A DNA stretch of 64,000 nt from Blastobasis lacticolella (GCA_905147135.1 LR990068.1:3864001-3928000), one strand, 5' to 3'. Shown: positions 39,361 through 50,130, counted from the first letter of the stretch. Notes: generated by a model from the sequence alone, not told the origin. Translations and numbers: made by a program.

Positions 39361-39822
39361 AAATTATAGCATCCCTCTTTTTTGGTCGGATTTTGAAAAT
39401 ACTTGTAGCGCCATCTAGTTACAAAACAAAGAAACTCACCATTGATACTTCATGGTAAAAAAGAAATACTGAACTCGCAAATGCGTTGAACTACCGTAGT
39501 CAAGGCTTGACTGCACTAAACTGCACTGGACTGCACTTAGAAGCAGATCAGAACCGTTTTAATGTCTACCAGAGACTAAAGCCGGTGGCAAAAACTGCAA
39601 CTAATTATGTAGCAAAGGATTCAGTCGTTTCCTATACAAACTGGCGATACCGCGAACTGCACTTCTGCACAAGCATGTGTATTTAATAATTCGAAAAATT
39701 GCCGGAATGAAATGAAATGTAAGCAAGCATTGTCTTCATTCTAAGGAAGATCATCTCTCTCAATCCGGTGAAGTAATACTTACGTCATTGTCAGATTTAT
39801 GTTTACTGCCAGTGACCAGACG

Positions 39823-40221
39823 GGAGCGTCGGTATGCGACTAGTTAGCGAGAGGTAGAGCTCGTCTAATCTAAAATGACGCGCCCCACTATCGCATTAAC
39901 GCACACAAGCAAGTTTAAAATATGGACGCAATACATATACAAATGCCGTTGTAATTGGTCATTCAGTTGCCGGTGAAATTCAAACGTAGGAGCACGCGTC
40001 GTTCATTGCCTCCCACACAGATGAAGTGTCGTTATCAATATTTGCACTCACACATCGAAATCAACTAACTAAGTAGTGGGGCGCGTCATTTTAGACTAGA
40101 CGAGCTCTACCGGGCTCGAATCCCGCTGCGGCCATGTACCAAGGACTCTTTTCTGAGTTATGTACATCATCATGGTCAAGGCGGGCCCCGGACCCTCGTG
40201 CGCCAGAGCACAACTGGGACA
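39823..40221 (+). mobile_element. SINE-T interrupted by a TA-type element
   Basis: GGAGCGTCGGTATGCGACTA ... GCGAGAGGTA, then the 251-bp element, then CCGGGCTCGAATCCCGCTGC and a shortened body. Confidence 0.78.
39857..40107. mobile_element. Tc1/mariner-type short element, copy 1 (251 bp, TA duplication)
   Basis: Ends GAGCTCGTCTAATCTAAAAT and its near-complement (ATTTTAGACTAGACGAGCTC), flanked by TA at 39855-39856 and 40108-40109 within an otherwise continuous SINE. No coding capacity. Confidence 0.8.
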
Positions 40222-40826
40222 TGTACGCTATTTTTTTTATGAAAGATGAAAGATTCAGTCAATACGTGTCGTGCCACGTGCAGTGTAGGGTTCCGAAGTT
40301 GCCTGTCGTAACAGTTAATATAAAAAAGTATTAATAACGAGCTTTTGCTCGTGACTTCATCCGCGTGGAAACCATTTTTAGGGCAGAGAATCTTCTTCGG
40401 GGTGATCATTTTAAAAGACCTCCCTAAAGTATTACAGCTTGTACTACGGAGAGATCAATATGTATCTCTGGTTCCACCTAACCGAATTAGATGATTAGCC
40501 TAGATTTTAAGTTGGAACTTAAAATACCAAACTGTGAAAACCCCATCAAAATCCATTCGGCGCCATTTCCATATTTCTTATAGTTTAGTTGGTCTATTAT
40601 GGTTTTACATGTTCCAAAATCAATTATACCCTAATGTTGCCAAGGCTTAAGAGCTACAGAACTGTCGCCTTATTTCGCTTTATTTCGTTTATTTCGAAAC
40701 GAATTTATTTATGTAGCTATCCACTCTTTGAAGATATTAAGTACAAATCAACTAAAAGTTAGGTTTCAATTTAAGTAATGAATCCTATAATTATTAAAAG
40801 TATTTTTAAGAACTGTTTCGATATTT

Positions 40827-41081
40827 TTGGTTAAGTATTTTGGCACAATAACTTTGTATAGATATTATGATTTGATGACGGTGTATCATGATTGGTTAAG
40901 ATGTAACGGCTACCGATTTCAAGCTAAATATTGGGTGTATAAACCAAGTCGAATTACTGAAAAAATCTTTTGCTTTATATTTGGTAGTGGTTTTGTTTAT
41001 TTATCATCGTTAATTAATTCAATAGAATCAATCAAATCAAATCAAATTTTCTTTATTGAGTTGGGCATTAGGACGTTTTAA
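40827..41081 (+). CDS. Hypothetical ORF, 84 codons
   Basis: It reads YYDLMTVYHDWLRCNGYRFQ and KPSRITEKIFCFIFG. No family recognised, no splice signals apparent, and its 3' end runs into a LINE tail at 41010-41080. It may be chance. Confidence 0.15.
   Translation: MVKYFGTITLYRYYDLMTVYHDWLRCNGYRFQAKYWVYKPSRITEKIFCFIFGSGFVYLSSLINSIESIKSNQIFFIELGIRTF
41010..41080 (-). mobile_element. Short LINE tail with TTTGA repeats
   Basis: On the minus strand, CTCAATAAAGAAAATTTGATTTG is split over the tail repeats; same family as the 16614 copy. Another very short copy lies at 50295-50340. Confidence 0.5.
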
Positions 41082-41106
41082 AATTTAAAAAAAACATATT
41101 GGATTT

Positions 41107-41300
41107 GATGTCCCGGTTGTGCTCTCGAGAACGAGGGCCCGGGGTTCGCCTTGACCATGATCCAGGATTTGGCGATCAGGTAATTACCGTGGAGCGACTA
41201 CCATCTGACCTACGTGACCCTGCTACCAGGGGAACCTGACCAGATTGGATCATGGTTACCAATTGCCTGAATTTGCAGGTTTCATCACGATGTTGAAACG
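41107..41300 (-). mobile_element. SINE-T, 5'-truncated
   Basis: ATGTCCCGGTTGTGCTCTCG, TCCAGGATTTGGCGATCAGG, GCAGGTTTCATCACGATG. Confidence 0.7.
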
Positions 41301-41645
41301 AATGAATGTGAAATCATGATTCAATCTGTTTAGGTTCCCATTGTAGTAGGGTCATGAAGGTCAGATGGCACTCGCTGCTATCTCCTGCTCCTCCCTCCTC
41401 CGTTCATATTCCTCATAGCTGAGGGTCGTGACCACTCTGTCTCCCAATATCCTGTCACGGACAAAGGCACGCCATCATCCCCTGTCCTCAAGTGCAGAGC
41501 CTCGTGGAATGTAGTATGTAATTTGATGCGGATCTGATCGGACCAACGCAATTTCATGTCCTGCTTAATCCTGGTTAATGGTCAAAGCGGACCCGGGCCC
41601 TCGTGCGCGAGAGCACAACCGGGAGATTAACGCTAAAATGATTAT
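41300..41645 (+). mobile_element. SINE-T body interrupted by a coding fragment
   Basis: TGTTTAGGTTCCCATTGTAG and later CCTGCTTAATCCTGG, CGTGCGCGAGAGCACAACCG. The break is 41378-41555. Confidence 0.6.
41378..41555 (-). pseudogene. Retroelement coding fragment inside a SINE
   Basis: The minus strand reads LRWSDQIRIKLHTTFHEAL, then in a shifted frame RAFVRDRILGDRVVTTLSYE and EYERRREEQE. It interrupts the SINE at 41300-41645. Confidence 0.4.
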
Positions 41646-42226
41646 TTTTGTACATATACTATTTAATAAAATACATCGTGGTGCTTATAACATTCAAATT
41701 ATAATTGTCATGACAGTTAACTTTATTTTGATGGATTTCCATTAGAATAGAAACTCCTACAAAGACATCAGCCTTAGATACTTCATCATGATCAGTAGCC
41801 GTATTCACAATGGCTCGGAAATCCGATTCGGATACGGAATCGACAAAGGACCCCGCAAAAGTTCTTAGGAAAATGTGATTTCAATTAATTTTGATGAAAT
41901 TTTCTTTTGTTATAGAGACTAGAGTGCCCGTGGAATCTATCGGAATTCTGAATAACAGTTTTCGAATCGATCGACACGGATTCGCCGCTCACGAATTTCG
42001 TGTCGAATCGTTCGGAAACGGTTTCGAATCATTGTAAATACGGCTACTGTACAGCTAGGGACCGCTTACCTGGTAAGCGTAACTCCTCCATTTCGCTCAG
42101 TCTTTCTTAAATGTTTCATAACCAATGTCCTGAACAAATAGCACTACCTCCATGGATTATATTTCACAAGTCATAGATAGTTATTAATATACTGGTAACG
42201 TGTAAGGTGGTACGACTCTGTCAAAC

Positions 42227-42510
42227 CTGCCGGTCTAGCCATAATTGACAGCTCCGCTTGCGTGATGCGTGTATGGTAGAAAATTGACAGGTTAAAGTTC
42301 GACTATTTCTACCAACATCTACATTGACTCTGATTGTGTAGGATCATCCGCCAATCCGCCACCTTTACACCGAAAGTACGTGAATAGTCTATGGACCAAG
42401 AATTTCTACCACAAACGTTAGCTTATGTCAGATAATGTTAGCTTATGTCAAATCCCATACATTTTTTCTACCACAAACGATTGTAGATTAACGAAACCTC
42501 TTGGCTTAGG
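42227..42510. repeat. Interspersed repeat R7, copy 2, inserted in a LINE-C tail
   Basis: CCGGTCTAGCCATAATTGAC to GAAACCTCTTGGCTTAGGCC. The LINE-C sequence reads AAACCTG before it and CTGAGAAGTCC after it, so CTG may be duplicated. Confidence 0.6.
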
Positions 42511-42738
42511 CCGCTGAGAAGTCCGCCTGGGTGAGTAGAGCCTAATCTATTTCTGCCGCCAATCTTGCATTGTTGTGTTCCGGTTTGAAGGATAAGGTAG
42601 CCAGTGTAATTACAGATATGAGGTATTTCATCTTAGTCCTCACAGTGACAACGCACCTGCCTAACTGCATTTTTGTTGTCTGCAACCTAAATGCATGAAT
42701 CGTAGATGTTATGGGCGACAGTTACCGCTTACCATCCA

Positions 42739-42912
42739 GCGGGGCTATTGGCTAACTCAGTTGACAACTGTATTTGACACTAGATAATTCTACACCACGT
42801 CATCTACGTTGAAAACTGGCAATAGCGTCTACCGAACATTAAAAAAATTAGAGTAGTGTCAGATTTTTTATGTCAAATTCAGTTGTCTACTGAGATAGCC
42901 GATAGGCCCTCA
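42739..42912. mobile_element. Element family M2, copy 2 (inside LINE-C tail)
   Basis: Same ends as copy 1, with an extra AACATTAAAAAAA in the middle. It interrupts LINE-C between ACCATC and GTCTATGCATG. Confidence 0.65.
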
Positions 42913-43447
42913 AGTCTATGCATGTTTGTCACTGCGTAGAATAAAAAGAAACTAATACTCTTTTGAAATTAATTTAGCGTTTCCCATATATTTCGCTGGG
43001 GTATTGGCTACATACTCACACTCGGTTATTACTCTGTAGCTTGATGACTAAAAGAAATGTCTGTATTAATAAAAGTGTATATGTAAACGTATGTATTATT
43101 TTATTGAATCTAACACGTGACATAAATATATTTCCGTGCAAATGACGGCTTTCTGGTACTATAAACACATTACAACGTTACAAATATTAGCAGAAGGGAT
43201 AGCGAGATTAATAACAAAATATTTTTATATTTGGTACACCATTTTTACTTAGTTGTTGCATTTACAAAAGTTAAAGTAAGATTGAATCAGGTTGCAAGAG
43301 CGCCTACTCAAAAAAATTAGCAAAGTTTCACTCCTGTTCTTTGACAAAATATTGCTCCAAGGATTTTAATGTAGACGTACATCAGAATGATTAATACTAT
43401 AAAACAATGACAAATACACCTCTAAATATAACATTCCCTCCGCATCT

Positions 43448-43580
43448 CTCTTGGTCTCCGGCAGGAGATCCAAGAAGCGATAGATAGACGGCTTATGGCG
43501 CGAGGATGCCAAAGACCGTGCGAAGTGGATAAGAAAGAGTAGGAAAGCGGACCCTTGCAGGAGCTAGGAGTGACCTGTAG
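43448..43580 (+). mobile_element. RTE-type LINE 3' fragment
   Basis: A short degraded copy of the same C-terminal region (relics of GLWREDAKDRAKW and RKADPCRS). Confidence 0.5.
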
Positions 43581-44300
43581 AATTATGATCCTTCATTGGG
43601 TTATTTTTTAATGAAATAAAATAAATATGTAATTATATAAAAGTCTTTATTGCTCACATAAAAAGTAATACAAAAATATAAGTAGAGAAGCAACCTAAAC
43701 TATTTTTATGCTAATAAAAGTTTGTATGTTTTTCTTTCGTTTTTTTACGTCTTTTACTTAAACATAATTTAAAAAGAAACTTAAAAAAAATACAATTTAT
43801 TACGTACTAACGGACCCGGTGTGATTTGTTCGCACACACTTACTTTACCACTATCTACGCTTTTTTTCTAGTTTATAAATCTTCCTCATGTATTACTTTA
43901 TCTATTGTTGAAAACCGCATTAGAATACGTTCGTAAGATCTAAGCGTACATAGACATGATATATAGGCACAGACGGCGGGTAACGACTTTGTTTTATACT
44001 GTGTAAAACTTGTACATTTATAATAAGAACATTTAAAACAATAAGTAGCCTCCCATGCCGCTGTCGGTGCCGCGGCGGCCAGCATAAATGGTACCCACTC
44101 AGCATATGCTGTGAGGCACAAGAAGCGACTCTAGGCGCTGGTATTCTGTAGGCCCATTGGGAAGCATACTGAGTGTCAAGCGGTGCTGAAGTTCGACGGC
44201 ACGAAACCGCCACCCATCCAGTCCCGGACACCGTGTTGCTCAACTTTGGTTATCGGTTCGCACGCTGCAACTAGACCTGCTTCTAGTAACCGGTCACCCA

Positions 44301-47300
44301 TCAATACAACGGGGGCACATAGAACTCGAAGGTGAACGACATTGGCATAAGCAACTCCTTTTCTAGATAGAACTCGTGGATTTCCATTCTATGAATTGTC
44401 AGTAAGATCAGCATGAACACCGTCCCTTGGCAGTAGTATATCGGCATCCGACCACCCCTGAAGAGATACTTCGGCGATGTCCACAGCTTCACAACGACAC
44501 ACTGTTTCCTGAAGTTCTTGGTGTGTCTGTGAGCCAGCAACTGTTGAGGAGGTTTTTCTATATACTGTATTGTAGTATGGAGCGTCGGTGATAAGCGGTT
44601 TGGGTAGCAGACTCGTAAGTAAGAAGTACCAGATCCCAATAATAAATAAATAAATATTCGTGGACACATTCACACAGCGCCATCTAGCCCCAAACTAAGC
44701 AAAGCCTGTACTATGGGTGCTAGCTAACTGATATACTACTTATATACATTTTTAAATACAAACTTATTATACATAGAACACCCAGACCCGTAACAGAAAT
44801 TAAAATTCATTATTTAAATTTCTGCCCGGCCGGGAATCGAACCCGGGACCTCTTGCGTGGCAGACTGGCAGTTGACCATTGAACCACTCAGGTCGTCAAA
44901 ATGCCAATGCTCTTGCCATGTACCAATGCAAAAGCATACAAGTGCATTACCATCTTAAGAATCAAATTCCTTTGTACTACAGTACAGTTGTTAAACGGTT
45001 TTTATAGCATTCATTCATCATGAATTACATTTTTACTTTTTATATAAAAAATACCATGGAAGTAAAGAACGAGTCTTTCGGGCATAAGGAACAGCTAATG
45101 CTCCCTTTTTTTAGCAAACTGATTTTGGCTAAAGATGCACTAAATCCCGTGAATGTTGCTGTAGCGACAAAGGGAAATTTTCTTGAAGTGGTTATGCACT
45201 GTACCAATAACTTTTGCTGAATTATCTACATTAGTTGAATACCAACCGATGCTATGAAGAAAAACATCGTGATGAAACATGCACCTTCAGGCGACTGAAT
45301 GTGTCACCATGATCCTATCTGGTCAGGTTCTGGTAGCGCGTCACAGAAGTCAGATGGCAGCTACAGAAAACCGCCAAACTAATACTAATAAAATCCGCCG
45401 GGGACATCGTTCTTCAAGTCTACCCGAGTTTACACAAGTCTACACTGGCATTCTGAGAAGGAATTACAATCAATATGTTCCCGTACGTTCCTGTAATTAT
45501 GGGATCTGCTAAATCCTAGATCATGGTCAAAGCGGATCCTGGGACCTCGTGCGCGAGAGCATAGCTGAGATATGAACGCCAAAATGTTTTTTTTATCTTT
45601 TATTGATACTTTTTAACATTTCTACTGCATTTATTCTATTTTTATCATCATCCTCACACTCCACTGCAGGTCTTAGAGCCTCTCCCACAAAGGGGAGGTT
45701 ATTGCCATAATCTCCACGCTTGGCAGGCGGGTCGGAGATTGCAGTGCCATTTATATCACAATGGAAAACGCTGCTGCCCATTTTCCAGCCTGCGGAGATC
45801 CTTTGCCTCGAAAACATTAGTCACCTTGTACGACACCCACAAGTGTAAGCGGTTGGTGCTATTCTACTCGGGCGGACACCACACCGTACTTTTATGCTTG
45901 TAATAATTAGTTACTTATTTTTCTTTTCTTTTTTTAATTTTTGACTATCCAGGCATTTGACCGCCATCTCACCTGGTGGTAAGTGACGATGCGGTCGAAG
46001 ATGGAGCATGCCTGTCAAGGAACAGCCTATTCACTCTAGCCTTGAAGGCGTCCAGATTATAGTGATCAAGGAATACACTCGCTGGCAACGCGTTCCATTC
46101 CTTAGCCGTTCGCATTATAAAGGTTGAACCAAAGCAGTTCGTGTGGTATTTTCTTCGGTTCGGGTATTTTCTTTGTTATAGATGGTAAATAGATCTTACG
46201 TAGATATATCTTGTCTTGGTTTCCTGAAAAGTGTCTAGTGATATATTTATTTGCTTTTTCATCAGCTGTTTGGTGACGACGTTCCCCGGGCAGTATCCGA
46301 ACCTGTATGTGCTGTGGAGACTACCTGGAATTTATTTTACATCATTAATATTATTTACAGATACATACATTCATAACTTAGGTACTTTATAATACCTAAC
46401 CGATGCTCTTGTCAGGGAAAACATGTAGTGATTATTGAATATTAAATTTTCGCAAATTATTACGAATTATACTGCTAAATAAAATGAGAATTCTAAAATT
46501 TATAAAAAACCTTTCCAATACGTATTAATTATTACTTGCTAAGTATGGACAATAGTGCTAATTTAACCACTATGTAGGCTTATAACCTATTTAAAATTTT
46601 AAAAAGCGAATAAAGAGGTTGTAATAATAATAAAGCTTTGGACGAAGTGTTAGTTTATAGTTGTGACTTGAATTTATTAGTTTAAAATAGACTTCAAAAT
46701 AATTGAACTGACAGATGTCGGAAAATAAAGCTTTGTTTTTATATACAGTAGGTATTTCGGTTTTGATTCCAATGCCGTATTTTCTTGATTCCCCTGGTCG
46801 CTAAGATGTAAATTGCTATATCTTCAGATTCCTTCTTCGGAAAAGTTATGCCTATTTGATAAATATGTTTAATCAAGATAAATTTTATGTTTCATTGTTA
46901 CTTTACAAATGTATAATAAAATATATTTCGCCAACGGAACCAACTAAATACGCATAATCTAAAGATTTACCCAAACATTTAGCTACGGTTCCCCATAAAA
47001 AAACTAAGTAAGTACAAAGAAATGTTCACCTCGATGAATATTCTCGTCAGGCACTTTATAAAAGGCACCAACTGAGGTGTTCCCCCAACTGACCTGTTGC
47101 CCTGTCTCATTAAACACTCCCCACTTCGTGGACTTCATGCCTTCGTAACGGCTTTCGACCCCCGCTAGGCTGGCCGGCACAGCCTTCCAGCATCGCACAG
47201 ATCCTGAGGAGTGGATAGCATTAGCAAGTAAAAAAATCCTTTCCAAGACATATCGCTCAACGTTATTCGTCAAATAGGCCGAAATTTCCAGTACAAAATT

Positions 47301-48234
47301 AAGTTTACGTTAATTTATCATAAGTTTTTTCTCACAGCGTTTCGAGAATTGTCGCAACAATAAAAGTTGTAGAAAATGAAAAATCCTTTCCAATGGCATA
47401 TCGCTCAACGTTATTCGTCAAATAGGCCGAATTTTTCAGTACAAAATGAAATTTATTTTAATTATCACTATATTTTTGTCCCACAGCGATTCGATAGTTG
47501 TCGCCATAGTAAAAGGTGTAGATAATGAAGAATCCTTTCTAATGACATATCGCTCAACGTTATTGGTCATATAGGCTGGGGTCCATACATTTCTGCCGGT
47601 CCTTATTAAGTTCCTTTGTCATCAGCGCGCAATATTATTTAACAATGTGTTAGGGATATGTTTTGTTTTAATCGGTCACAAAAATGATTGAATTTGAAAG
47701 AAAGGGGTCAACTTGGCGATAATGACCCGGTTGTGTTCTCGCGTGCGAGGGCCCGGGGCCCGCCTGGACCATGATCCAGGATTTATCAGATCGGCAATTA
47801 CACTTTGAAAAAATAGACAAACCGGACAAACAAAATTGTATCTAAAACAACTTTTATCAATAAGACGATAATTTTTTTAAAATATTTTTGGAGTTGGTGC
47901 TACAACCAACCTCGACGTCAAAAACCTAACTTACTCATATTGTTCAGTTAAAAAGCTTATCTTTGACTTTCTTGCGATTGGAAATCGTGTTTATCATTAT
48001 CAAACATACATTTTTGTATTAACAATTTTCTGCTACTCAGTTAAAAAGCTATATTTGCTTTTTTTGTGATTAGAAGTCTGTTTTTCTTGTTAAAAATATT
48101 CTACTGACAGATAAATTGGTAGCACTGTCCTCAAAACACTACGTCTATTTATTGACACAAATTTCCTACTCACCATTTAGTGCTAAAAATATTAAAAACA
48201 AAAATATGACCGATCGAAACTCGATATTAATCAT
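44301..48234 (-). CDS. Secreted protein of unknown family, paralogue 2 (four exons, 199 aa)
   Basis: Exons are 48234-48174, 47213-47040, 46324-46200 and 44540-44301, with the same phases (1, 1, 0) and nearly the same lengths (61, 174, 125 and 240 bases) as paralogue 1. Exon 1 encodes MINIEFRSV plus a hydrophobic core (signal peptide). Exon 2 begins SVRCWKAVPASLAG and contains ETGQQVSWGNTSVG. Exon 3 contains SLHSTYRFGYCPGN. Exon 4 contains AHRHTKNFRKQC, RMPIYYCQGTVF and a final YVPPLY before the stop. The frame is open with all splice sites present, so the gene looks intact. The last intron is inflated by a SINE, a tRNA-Gly SINE, an ATC-tail repeat and a LINE tail. Function is unknown; secretion is inferred from the N-terminus. 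Confidence 0.72.
44579..45580 (+). mobile_element. SINE-T in intron 3 of paralogue 2, broken up by later insertions
   Basis: Head 44579-44638 (GGAGCGTCGGTGATAAGCGG), then a tRNA-Gly SINE, then body pieces at 44915-44935, 45216-45360 and 45500-45580 (GTGCGCGAGAGCATAGCTG). Position and orientation match the SINE in paralogue 1. Confidence 0.65.
44640..44900 (-). mobile_element. SINE-G, full length, inside SINE-T
   Basis: AATAAATATTCGTGGACACA to ACTCAGGTCGTC, head with GGGAATCGAACCCGGGACC. It splits the SINE in intron 3 of paralogue 2. Confidence 0.75.
45643..45892 (-). repeat. ATC-tail repeat, copy 8
   Basis: TATCATCATCCTCACACTCC to GGCGGACACCACACCG. It lies in intron 3 of paralogue 2. Confidence 0.7.
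45945..46150 (-). mobile_element. LINE-A 3' end
   Basis: Minus strand EWNALPASVFLDHYNLDAFK and ARVNRLFLDRHAPSSTAS, then the tail GTGAGATGGCGGTCAAATG. It lies in intron 3 of paralogue 2. Confidence 0.65.
46330..47000. other. Intron 2 of paralogue 2, mostly unannotated
   Basis: AT-rich intron with a possible LINE tail near 46610 (GCGAATAAAGAGGTTG). Nothing else recognised. Confidence 0.35.
47235..47585. repeat. Tandem repeat, ~148-bp unit, about 2.3 copies
   Basis: Units begin with AATCCTTTC at 47235, 47382 and 47531, and each contains CATATCGCTCAACGTTATT. The array starts about 20 bases beyond the acceptor of paralogue 2 exon 2, so it lies in intron 1. Confidence 0.75.
47716..47812 (-). mobile_element. 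SINE-T 3' fragment
   Basis: GATAATGACCCGGTTGTGTT, GGACCATGATCCAGGATTTA. It lies in intron 1 of paralogue 2. Confidence 0.6.
48174..48234 (-). CDS. Paralogue 2, exon 1 (signal peptide)
   Basis: ATG, 20 codons and a phase-1 donor GTGAGT. The hydrophobic core IFLFLIFLALNG is similar to that of paralogue 1. Confidence 0.7.
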
Positions 48235-48354
48235 GATACTGTTTAAATTTTTATATTAAACACTGTCTCTCTCTTGTTTCACACGTTTACTGAACCAAAA
48301 ATGATGTTCTATATTTTTTCTGGTTACCGCACATCAGATAATATTAAACTGGCG

Positions 48355-48393
48355 TTACATTTGAACATCTCAATAACTATAGGTCCTTATATA
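48355..48393 (-). promoter_or_regulatory. Core promoter of paralogue 2 (TATA box)
   Basis: TATATAAGG lies at 48393-48385 on the minus strand, about 150 bases before the ATG. The sequence upstream (CATGG before the box, and TTGTTTACAAATTTTG further up) aligns by eye with the promoter of paralogue 1. Confidence 0.55.
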
Positions 48394-48785
48394 CCATGGA
48401 GAAGATGCATTTTGGGTAAACTTTGGCCTTGTTTACAAATTTTGTATAGCGCACAGACCGTTTGCTCGATAGACGCCGTAGTATTCTTTTCTTTATGTTA
48501 TACGGCAGACAAACAGGCAAGCGGGCCACCTGATGGTGCGTCGTCACCGCCGCCTTTAAATAATATATGAATAAAAATAAAATAGTTATTTCTTTCCATA
48601 ATTGTTGCTTACAATTTACACACTGCTTCCCGAGCTAGGTACATTAACAGTTGCATCTTCCCTTAAATTGCTGTTATAATTAGAAACAATTTTTATTAAA
48701 CTAATTTTATAAATTAATAATATCTGAATAATATAAACAAAACACATGCCTTAATGTTTTTGCGTGTAGTTGAGAGAGTGTATAA

Positions 48786-48822
48786 TATGTGTGTGTGTGT
48801 GTGTTTGTGTGTGCGCGTTTGT
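48786..48822. repeat. GT microsatellite
   Basis: TATGTGTGTGTGTGTGTG with a TTT interruption and a following TGTGTGTGCGCG. Confidence 0.8.
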
Positions 48823-48856
48823 ATATACTTAGTGTACTAACATAATATGAAACCGT

Positions 48857-49040
48857 GTGCAGCAAGTCAGGATTGGAGAGTACATAAATTCTGAAGCTAG
48901 TGTAACATTTGGGGTTCCACAGGGTAGTATATTGGGTCCGAGTCCCTTCTTGTTGTATATCAACGACTTATGTAAATACACAATACAAAATGAGAAAGTA
49001 TTTACCTATGCTGACGATACTGCAATCATCTTTTATGGAG
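48857..49040 (+). pseudogene. LINE reverse-transcriptase fragment
   Basis: About 60 codons: VTFGVPQGSILGPSPFLLYI, then VFTYADDTAIIFYG. It contains RT blocks D and E with the YADD centre, but both ends are cut, and the 3' end abuts an inverted LINE-B tail. Confidence 0.75.
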
Positions 49041-49160
49041 AGACCTGCCTATGGACATCAGCAACCAGGGGCGCTATCAATGCGTTGCCCGCCTCTAAGG
49101 AGACCTCTAATATACCTCTTGAACGATCACATGTCATAGACTAAAGGAAACAATGTGTGG
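49035..49160 (-). mobile_element. LINE-B 3' tail
   Basis: Inverted copy: GCCTATGGACATCAGCAACC to TCTTGAACGATCACATGTC. It is fused to the RT fragment ending at about 49040. A scrap of the same tail lies at 48495-48545. Confidence 0.6.
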
Positions 49161-49290
49161 TGACAAGTAGACTGTGAGGGCGCCGTAGGTTATCCTACGT
49201 CATCGAGTAGAAGAACAATTCCACTTTGTAGCGATAGTAGACGTTAAGGAGACCTACAAAACGTTGATCTGCTCGTGCGCAACTATGCAT
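49160..49290. repeat. Interspersed repeat R9, partial
   Basis: GTCATCGAGTAGAAGAACAA, TTCCACTTTGTAGCGATAGT, GACCTACAAAACGTTGATCT. Confidence 0.55.
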
Positions 49291-49759
49291 ACCTGGTTTA
49301 GTTAGGGAAGCCATCGAAATCACGAAATATCCAAATTTCAATCGTGAGGACGGATTTAGGTTATCGAATACTTGGTCACCAGTGATTCAGTCTCTAAAAC
49401 CAGAACTAGGTCGAAATAAGACTAAAAAAGTGAGTGATACAGTCAGTGTAGTGTGCCGTGACTTAAAAGTGAGTTCGAGTTCAAGCGGGTAGATCGACTT
49501 CGGCCGCTTTATCGCTAACCAACATCGTCCGGCGCTCGCAGCTATCCAGTCGTCCCGTGACCGTGATGCATGCAATTGTGTCGAAATATCGGGCTACTCG
49601 TCAACAAAGGTACGCGATAGGAAACCCGGAACATACCCTTAAAATGTGTAATAACAACCGCGATAGTTTAAAAGACTAGGACAAATTGTCCAGCTAGGTA
49701 GGTCAAATTTCGAGAAAGAGGTCAATCGACGAATCTACGCCGGGAAGCTACGCCATATA

Positions 49760-50130
49760 TTTTCGCTCCAATTATCGCAGTGTCTCAAGACGAAGGTCTT
49801 TGACCAATGTGTGTTGCCAGTGATGACCTACGGAACAGAAACGTGGTCGCGCACTATGGGCCTTATAAGAAAGCTGATTTTGGTTCGCTTGCGGATATCT
49901 TCATTTCTGATTCTGTCACGCAACAAGACTCCGGCAGTAAAGCTCTCACGTGGCGACCACATACCGGAAGATGCAGCGTGGGTAGGCCTCAGACAAGGTG
50001 GACCGACGACCTGGTAAAGATCGCAGGTATCAGCTGGATGCGGAAGGCACAAGACCGGCCTTTGTGGAGATCTCTAGGAGAGGCCTATGGCCAGCAGTGG
50101 ACGTCTTTCGGCTGATATGATAATGATGAC
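49760..50130 (+). mobile_element. RTE-type LINE 3' fragment
   Basis: It encodes CVLPVMTYGTETW, then in another frame RWTDDLVKIAGISWMRKAQD and EAYGQQWTSFG-stop, followed by a short ATGATAATGATG tail. Confidence 0.7.

Larger units (their letters stand above)
42195..42960 (+). mobile_element. LINE-C 3' tail, interrupted twice
   Basis: The LINE-C tail is present at 42195-42226, 42511-42738 and 42913-42960. The gaps are filled by the repeats at 42227-42510 and 42739-42912. Confidence 0.6.

Noticed and set aside
45020..45220. ORF MNYIFTFYIKNTMEVKNE in intron 3 of paralogue 2
   Set aside because: It lies in an insertion within a broken SINE, with no splice sites or recognised domain.
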